Source: Acheta domesticus
Taxonomy: Eukaryota > Arthropoda > Insecta > Orthoptera > Gryllidae
NCBI GenBank assembly: GCA_031308135.1
Contig: JAHLJT010000631.1
Location: 216,389,773 to 216,453,772, forward strand
Direction of reading: 5' to 3'
DNA: 64,000 bases
Position 1 is the stretch's first letter; each line of letters begins with the position of its first letter. The position numbers were made by a program, and so were the translations under genes. Of this stretch, positions 58,888-64,000 are shown one piece after another. The notes under the pieces are model-generated. The model saw nothing but the letters and a program-made list of their open reading frames with translations, ran no database searches and had not been told where the DNA came from.

Positions 58888-60040
58888 TATTACTAGCTAA
58901 AGAACCCCGCGTTGCCCGCGGTATCATAATAATTTATTAGTCAAAAAAAGGAATTCCATTTATTTTCGCCCTGCGACGGAGCCTACTTCTATTTTATTGA
59001 ATCCCCAGCCCCACCCTGCTCCGCCCCTCTCTGCCTTGCTTACATCTGGAAATACCCTGTGTTCCTGATTTTCTCACTAAAAAAAATAATTATAGTTTTT
59101 AATTAGGGTTCCTGCTCCCCCCAATTTTACTCACTTTACAACTAACATCAATAAACAATCTAAACAAAAAATAAAATACTTATACTCACGTATATTTTGT
59201 GTCAAATTTATGTATTATATCAATAATTTCAATCAATTGCCAAATTGTACAACTTACTATTTTTCATTTTTTTCTTCTCACGTATTTATAAAAAATAGCT
59301 TGAAATTTATCTTTTACTTCAATTATACTTATTCTTGCTCTCGTGAATTTAAATAATCATTTATTCACCATCCAAAGGTAGGCTTTCACTCTTCACTATA
59401 ATGAATCACTTCTCTGCAAAAAATCATCCATTTGTCACAGTTTCAGCATAACACGTAAATAATTAAACATTTGTTTCATTTTCCCTTGTTCAACTCGCCA
59501 AAACGTGATAATCATGCTTCATTTACTACCCCTAACCCACAAACTATTTCGTGCAGAACACATGTGTGCATTCACAGCTTTTTGCGACATCAACCACACC
59601 CGGCAGCAAAATGTTTTTTTAGACAATTTAATGTCTCTTCGACACTTAATACATTCACGTCTAAACGCAATTAAAATCAATATTCAAGTTACTTGTATAT
59701 AAAGAGTAAAAAACAACTGACATTATTTTTCTTAAACATAAACTCTCCAGATTAGACAACTGAAAGTAAAAATCTTCTCTTCCAAAGGAGGATATAATGT
59801 TCTCTTCAAAAGGAGGATATAATCTATTAAAATGCTAGGCGAAAAAAGTCCAGAAAAGTAATTACTTTATAAATATATTAAGGTTTGTGACTGTAAATCA
59901 TAGCCTATAGTACTCCAGACCTATAAAGGAAACTAGGACAAAAGTTTCATTGATTTTGGTCCAATACATTAAGAGATTTTCGCGCTGTAACGCTACGCCC
60001 TTGTGTCTTTATATATAAGTAAAGACAAAGATAAAGAAGT
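58888..60040. repeat. Unclassified repeat with CCCGCGTTGCCCGCGG start
   Basis: The left end TTACTAGCTAAAGAACCCCGC followed by GTTGCCCGCGG, and the right part GGAAACTAGGACAAAAGTTTC, TTTTGGTCCAATACATTAAG, then TTTATATATAAGTAAAG, have the look of a dispersed insect non-autonomous element. Extent and class are inferred from the end-like sequences only. No gene inside. Two AAAGGAGGATATAAT units repeat at 59783 and 59809. Confidence 0.4.
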
Positions 60041-60079
60041 AAAGAAGATAAAGATTATATATATTATATACAATATAAT

Positions 60080-60560
60080 ATTTGAAATAATAATGAAAAT
60101 CACAAAGATTTTCATCGAAAACAAAGGAACTTATACTCTAAATTCTGATGTACACCACTAAAACACTCATAAAAAGGATAATCTACATGATCTCCACTCT
60201 GAAACTACACTTCACCAAAAAAATACCCTAATAGAGGGCATTTCACTTAACAACAAGCTGTGCAATGATGTTATTTATTTATTTACGTCAAAATACAGAT
60301 AAAAACTGCGTATGACGAGCTATGGGGAGAAGTTAATTTTGTGCACGTTTTCATAATTCTGTGGTCTCTATCCTAAACCATATTTTAGTCGAATTTTGAA
60401 TACAGAAAAGAGAGGTTTTTTCGAGTTTTGTTGACAAAATATTCGCTCCTATATAATAAAATCTTTTTCATTAACAACATAAAAACATAAACACAGTGCA
60501 CATACATTTAAAAGTAGATTGAAAGCTTTCTGAATTGAAAATTTTTCTACAGTAGGAAGG
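60080..60560 (+). pseudogene. LINE C-terminal relic
   Basis: Degraded codons LHFTKKIP (about 60208-60231) and EGISLNNKLCNDV (60234-60272), then, after about 200 bases of unrelated AT-rich insertion, HKHSAHTFKSRLKAF-like sequence (about 60484-60530). These match the YKGIKLYNKLP ... LNSVHTFKTKLKAFL-type tail of the Jockey/CR1-like family at 9190 and 33210. Confidence 0.5.
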
Positions 60561-60919
60561 AATACACAAATCACAACACTATTTCCCTCAAAAATATAAA
60601 TAAATAAAAATTATTATCCCATTTGATTTTCTTTTTCATGTTGGCTGTTTTGAGCTGAAGCAAAGAAAAAATAACTGGCATATCCTCTTCTGCCAGTGTT
60701 AAATTGCAGTTGGACAGATGTAGATGGAGGATGTCTGAACAAAATTTATATTTCCTTTACCCTAATTTGCTAGATGCATTAGGCACTGTTAAAATAATGT
60801 TCAAACATTTTTCAATTAATACTATTGTTATTATTATTGACATTAGTATTATTGGTGTTATTATTATTTTGACTACTATTATCATTAGTAATAAGTATTG
60901 TAATTCAGCTGTAAGATCA

Positions 60920-61100
60920 ATAACATCAACTCGATCAGGGTTTTTGTTCAGTTTTCCTTGATCCTTTGAGCAAATGCTGAGATGGCCTCCTTGCTTTTAT
61001 TTCTGAACAGTAAATGTAACTTCTCTCTGCCCAAGTCTTCCTGAGCTCCCTTTTGCTAGACATGATAAGAGTGGAGGGTTAATTCTTTTAGAAGTGTATT
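60920..61100 (+). mobile_element. 3' UTR fragment of the Jockey/CR1-like LINE
   Basis: ATCAGGGTTTTTGTTCAGTTTTCC, GAGCAAATGCTGAGATGGCC, GTAAATGTAACTTC and CTCCCTTTTGCTAGACA match the 3' UTR blocks at 33910-34060 and 3215-3350. It probably belongs to the relic just upstream. Confidence 0.65.
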
Positions 61101-62010
61101 CCGAATCAAAATTGAATGGCTCATGTAGTTCTTTCACACAGAAGTTAACATTTCTTATTTTCTTTAATTAAAATTCAGCTTTTTACCGTTACTCATAATA
61201 GTGTGTAGTAAGAGAAAGTATGAAATCTGGAGCTCAGAAAGACATGTGCACCTGCATATATCATATCTGACTCGTCATAACAGGATTGAAATTGTATATT
61301 TGACTCAGAAAATACTATTATTAATAGTAATTTCTTTTGTGTTTCGAAGTTATTGCTGATAATTTTTTCTTTTCATGACACAGTACGAAGAGACGGTTTC
61401 CCATGGCACGTAACCTGTTACTTACGAAGAACCTTTAACATTTACTTGTTTATTTCCAGACATCCGAAGTACTAATATCAGCCAGGCTAATTATCTTAGC
61501 CTGACGCCTCCGGTGGCAGGTACTTTCATGTTGATAATTTGTATGTGTTATCTAAATTCACATTAAAAATAATTTTTTCACTGTAAAATTGATTGGCCTA
61601 TCTACCCTCACAAACAGAATGAAAAAGGACAGTAAGAATTACTTTTAAAAAATCGTGTTACATTACATTAGTTGGTTGGTTTATTGCCAATATAAAGAGA
61701 AAACTATCGTTAGTGCAACGAATCATGTCCTGAGGATTCATTTTGCGGCGAAAAGGTAGTTTGGTAAGTTCAGAGAGTTTCAGAACTCTAGATGCCATAG
61801 AACTCTCCAAATAATTTTTTTCTTAAATTCTTCCACAATATTTTAGAAAGATAGGCTAAAAATAGAGCTAATTGGTTCGATGGGAGCAATTGAATGTGAA
61901 CTTTGTACGCGGCTTTGAAACACCACAAAATGCTTTTAGGTGCTTAACCCTCACCTCCAACACGTTTGACTTTCCCGTATACGTACGTATACACGGAGTG
62001 ATATACTTAG
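61100..62010. other. AT-rich stretch
   Basis: No gene or repeat end that I can support. Confidence 0.4.
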
Positions 62011-62011
62011 T

Positions 62012-62810
62012 ATAGGGAATGTTATGTAATCCTGCGCGAAAAAATGGCCAATTTTCCGCGGAAAAAAATTAATTGCCGGGCCGTGAAAACGAAACTAGTG
62101 GTGCCACAGAATGGCACAGACTTTCCCGTATTAGTTTTCTATTTCCTTGGGTCTTCGCTAGCTATTCGGAATTGACACATACTCTTTCTTGCCAACTACC
62201 ATCTATCACCGCCAAAAATACATCTTTTTGTCATCTTCTTAATTTTTCGGTTTCTTATAGGTAGAACGGAAATATTAATCTATATGTTAGTTTGTTCAAA
62301 AATTACAAAAATGTAATTTTTTTACTTATCTCTCACGTCGTTAATATTTACATTATCGGCGATTTTTTCACATTACTATATTTACGAGTACATGTGCTTT
62401 AAATAATGTCAAGTTAAGTTTCTCGAAAACACAACCGTTTTCTGTGAAAGGTAGCTCAAATTTCGGCATTTTCAGAAATGCTCAAACGCCATTTTCTCAT
62501 ATATGGTTGCAAATTTTTTTCTTGAAACTTTTGTAACGGATAGTGATAATTACACTCTTTAATATGACGTAAAGTTTATTTTTAATAATTTTTTGTTTTT
62601 TCAAAAATTATATAAATGTAAATTTTTTGAAAGATCTCTCACAGTCTTTAATATGCACATTACCAGCCATTTGTAAACATTATTATATTTGTGAGTGTAT
62701 GTGCTTCAAATAACTTCAAATAGAGTATTTTGAAAACTCAAAAATTTTCTGTGAAAATGAGCTTCAAATTTCGCATTTTAGTAGCGCTAAAACGCCATAG
62801 ACAAATTCTC
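62012..62810. mobile_element. Truncated CACTAG-ended foldback member beside a dispersed repeat end
   Basis: 62012-62094 is a dispersed repeat end (GGGAATGTTATGTAATCCTGCG ... TTGCCGGGCC). At 62095 the foldback left end CTAGTGGTGCCACAGAATGG begins in minus orientation (TTCTATTTCCTTGGGTCTTCG, ATAGGTAGAACGGAAATATT). From about 62285 the plus-orientation blocks follow (CTCACGTCGTTAATATTTACATT, AATGCTCAAACGCCATTTTCTCAT, GCGCTAAAACGCC), stopping near 62800 without a right end. Confidence 0.6.
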
Positions 62811-64000
62811 AATCTAGTAATAGTATTTATTTTTATTGTATACAAAATTTTCAGTTTTTGTGGTACAAATTAACTAATGAAAACATTGCTAGTGTTGTCT
62901 TTGAGCGTGCTTTATTGAACTGAGGTTCGGTAAATCGAGCTCAAATTCTGTTACACTTCGATTGTTCAATGCCGAAATAGCTCCATGGATTGTTCTCAGT
63001 ATTTTATAGTTGTTGAGGATAATTCTTATGGACTACCACTTCCCTTTTTTAACCATTTTTTACAAATTTTAGCTTTAAATAGCCAATACGTACCCTCAGG
63101 ATATATTTCGTTGAAAACCGATTCTCCAACTTGACCAGAAACAAATTAAATAACTGCATCGGTCTTATTATGTTACTTCCTCGAAGTTCATTACATTCAT
63201 TTTTCGACGTACGGAAAATAAGTATTTCATATCATAGTTTTTAATAAATTGCTACTGAAGCAATAAAAGATGAATGTAAAAATCGTAAAACAATATTTGC
63301 AATCATAAAATTGGACATGTGTTTGATAGTTGCTGTCTTTTATAATTGAAGCAAGTCATTTCTGATGTGTCATTTAAAGTCTTTCTAGCTACGGGAGTGT
63401 TTGAGCGGATTTTGGGATCTCTTTTATGAGTTCCTCGTGCCTGTCTCCTCTTTGACGTAACTGCGATAAGAAGTGCTTGCGCATGTACGAGGCCCTGAAA
63501 GCACAGCTGCTTCAGGATCTAGCAAGTGGGGCAAGGGGAGTAAAGAGGATACTCTTGACATTGGAGAGTGCTGATCGATTGAAGTGTAATTTATCTCCAG
63601 TGAACATGAAATAAAATCATTTTTTTTTATTTTAGCATAAAATAGTCTTTATTGACGGAAGATGTGGTCTGGTTATCCAGGAATATTGATAAAACTTTTT
63701 GACTTCGAAGCGCCCGTATTCCTTCTGCATCAGTGTTAAGGTGGTTATAGAGTATGTTAAGCCTGCAAGTGTGTGAAGCAAACAGATAATCTACATATTG
63801 CTAAACAATTCGATAACTAAGTCACATGGATGTATTATTATTCTTTTATGTATGCCGAGGTCTTTAATAATTTTAAATACGTAGACGACTTCAGATAAAT
63901 ATATGCTTCGCCTCTCCTTAAAAAATTATGAATTTTGTTTTCATTATACATGTTTGCCTTTTTAATCGTCTATCTTCTTTCACTTTTGACCTGGAAAGTA
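62811..64000. other. Right end of window, no feature seen
   Basis: AT-rich. No coding sequence, RNA gene or repeat end could be supported. Confidence 0.4.

Noticed and set aside
1..64000. Operons, toxin-antitoxin, phage-defence or other prokaryotic system
   Set aside because: Spliced genes, LINEs and MITEs show eukaryotic nuclear DNA. No compact gene cluster is present.

Overview
This is an AT-rich, intron-rich eukaryotic window that looks like an arthropod, most likely insect, nuclear genome. The reasons are GT-AG split genes of the insect SV2-like transporter type, several non-LTR retrotransposons typical of insects, an intact mariner, hAT and Tc1/mariner-type MITEs, tRNA-derived SINEs and many (ATT)n microsatellites. 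I cannot name the species.

The host content is one gene family: three tandem paralogues on the minus strand, all coding for 12-helix major facilitator transporters of the synaptic vesicle glycoprotein 2 (SV2/SLC22B-like) group. Along the minus strand they run copy 3 (58204 to 47108), copy 2 (25884 to 20910) and copy 1 (15126 to 4209). I assembled them exon by exon from splice sites. Exon order, and most exon lengths and intron phases, are the same in all three (162, 163, 122, 242, 176, about 580, 160, 128 and about 95 nt). Each copy carries small coding defects. Copy 3 has one extra base in exon 7 and otherwise reads through 637 codons. Copy 2 has two extra bases in exon 9 and a degraded last exon. 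Copy 1 has three single-base indels and no recognisable last exon. Either these are decaying duplicates or the assembly contains indel errors. Copies 2 and 3 share a large glycosylation-rich luminal loop in one exon; copy 1 has a shorter, different loop split by an intron.

Almost everything else is mobile DNA. The left end holds a broken LINE reverse transcriptase. The large intron of copy 1 holds a hAT-type element with an 8-bp target duplication and a nested LINE fragment, then a Jockey/CR1-like LINE interrupted by a 62-base poly(A). The 26-47 kb gap between copies 2 and 3 holds a SINE, a nest of inverted-repeat elements, a mariner-like remnant joined to a truncated LINE, an intact 1,330-bp mariner with near-identical terminal repeats, an endonuclease relic, and many copies of a non-coding repeat family. 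Members of that family end in a conserved hairpin plus CACTAG, and at least one is a complete foldback element. Introns of copy 3 contain an R1-like LINE relic and a palindrome-rich hAT MITE with an exact 8-bp duplication. The right end is repeats only.

I found no CRISPR array, operon or other prokaryotic system, and no convincing new biochemical system. The most unusual items are the differing luminal loops and matched decay of the SV2-like array, and the CACTAG-ended foldback family.
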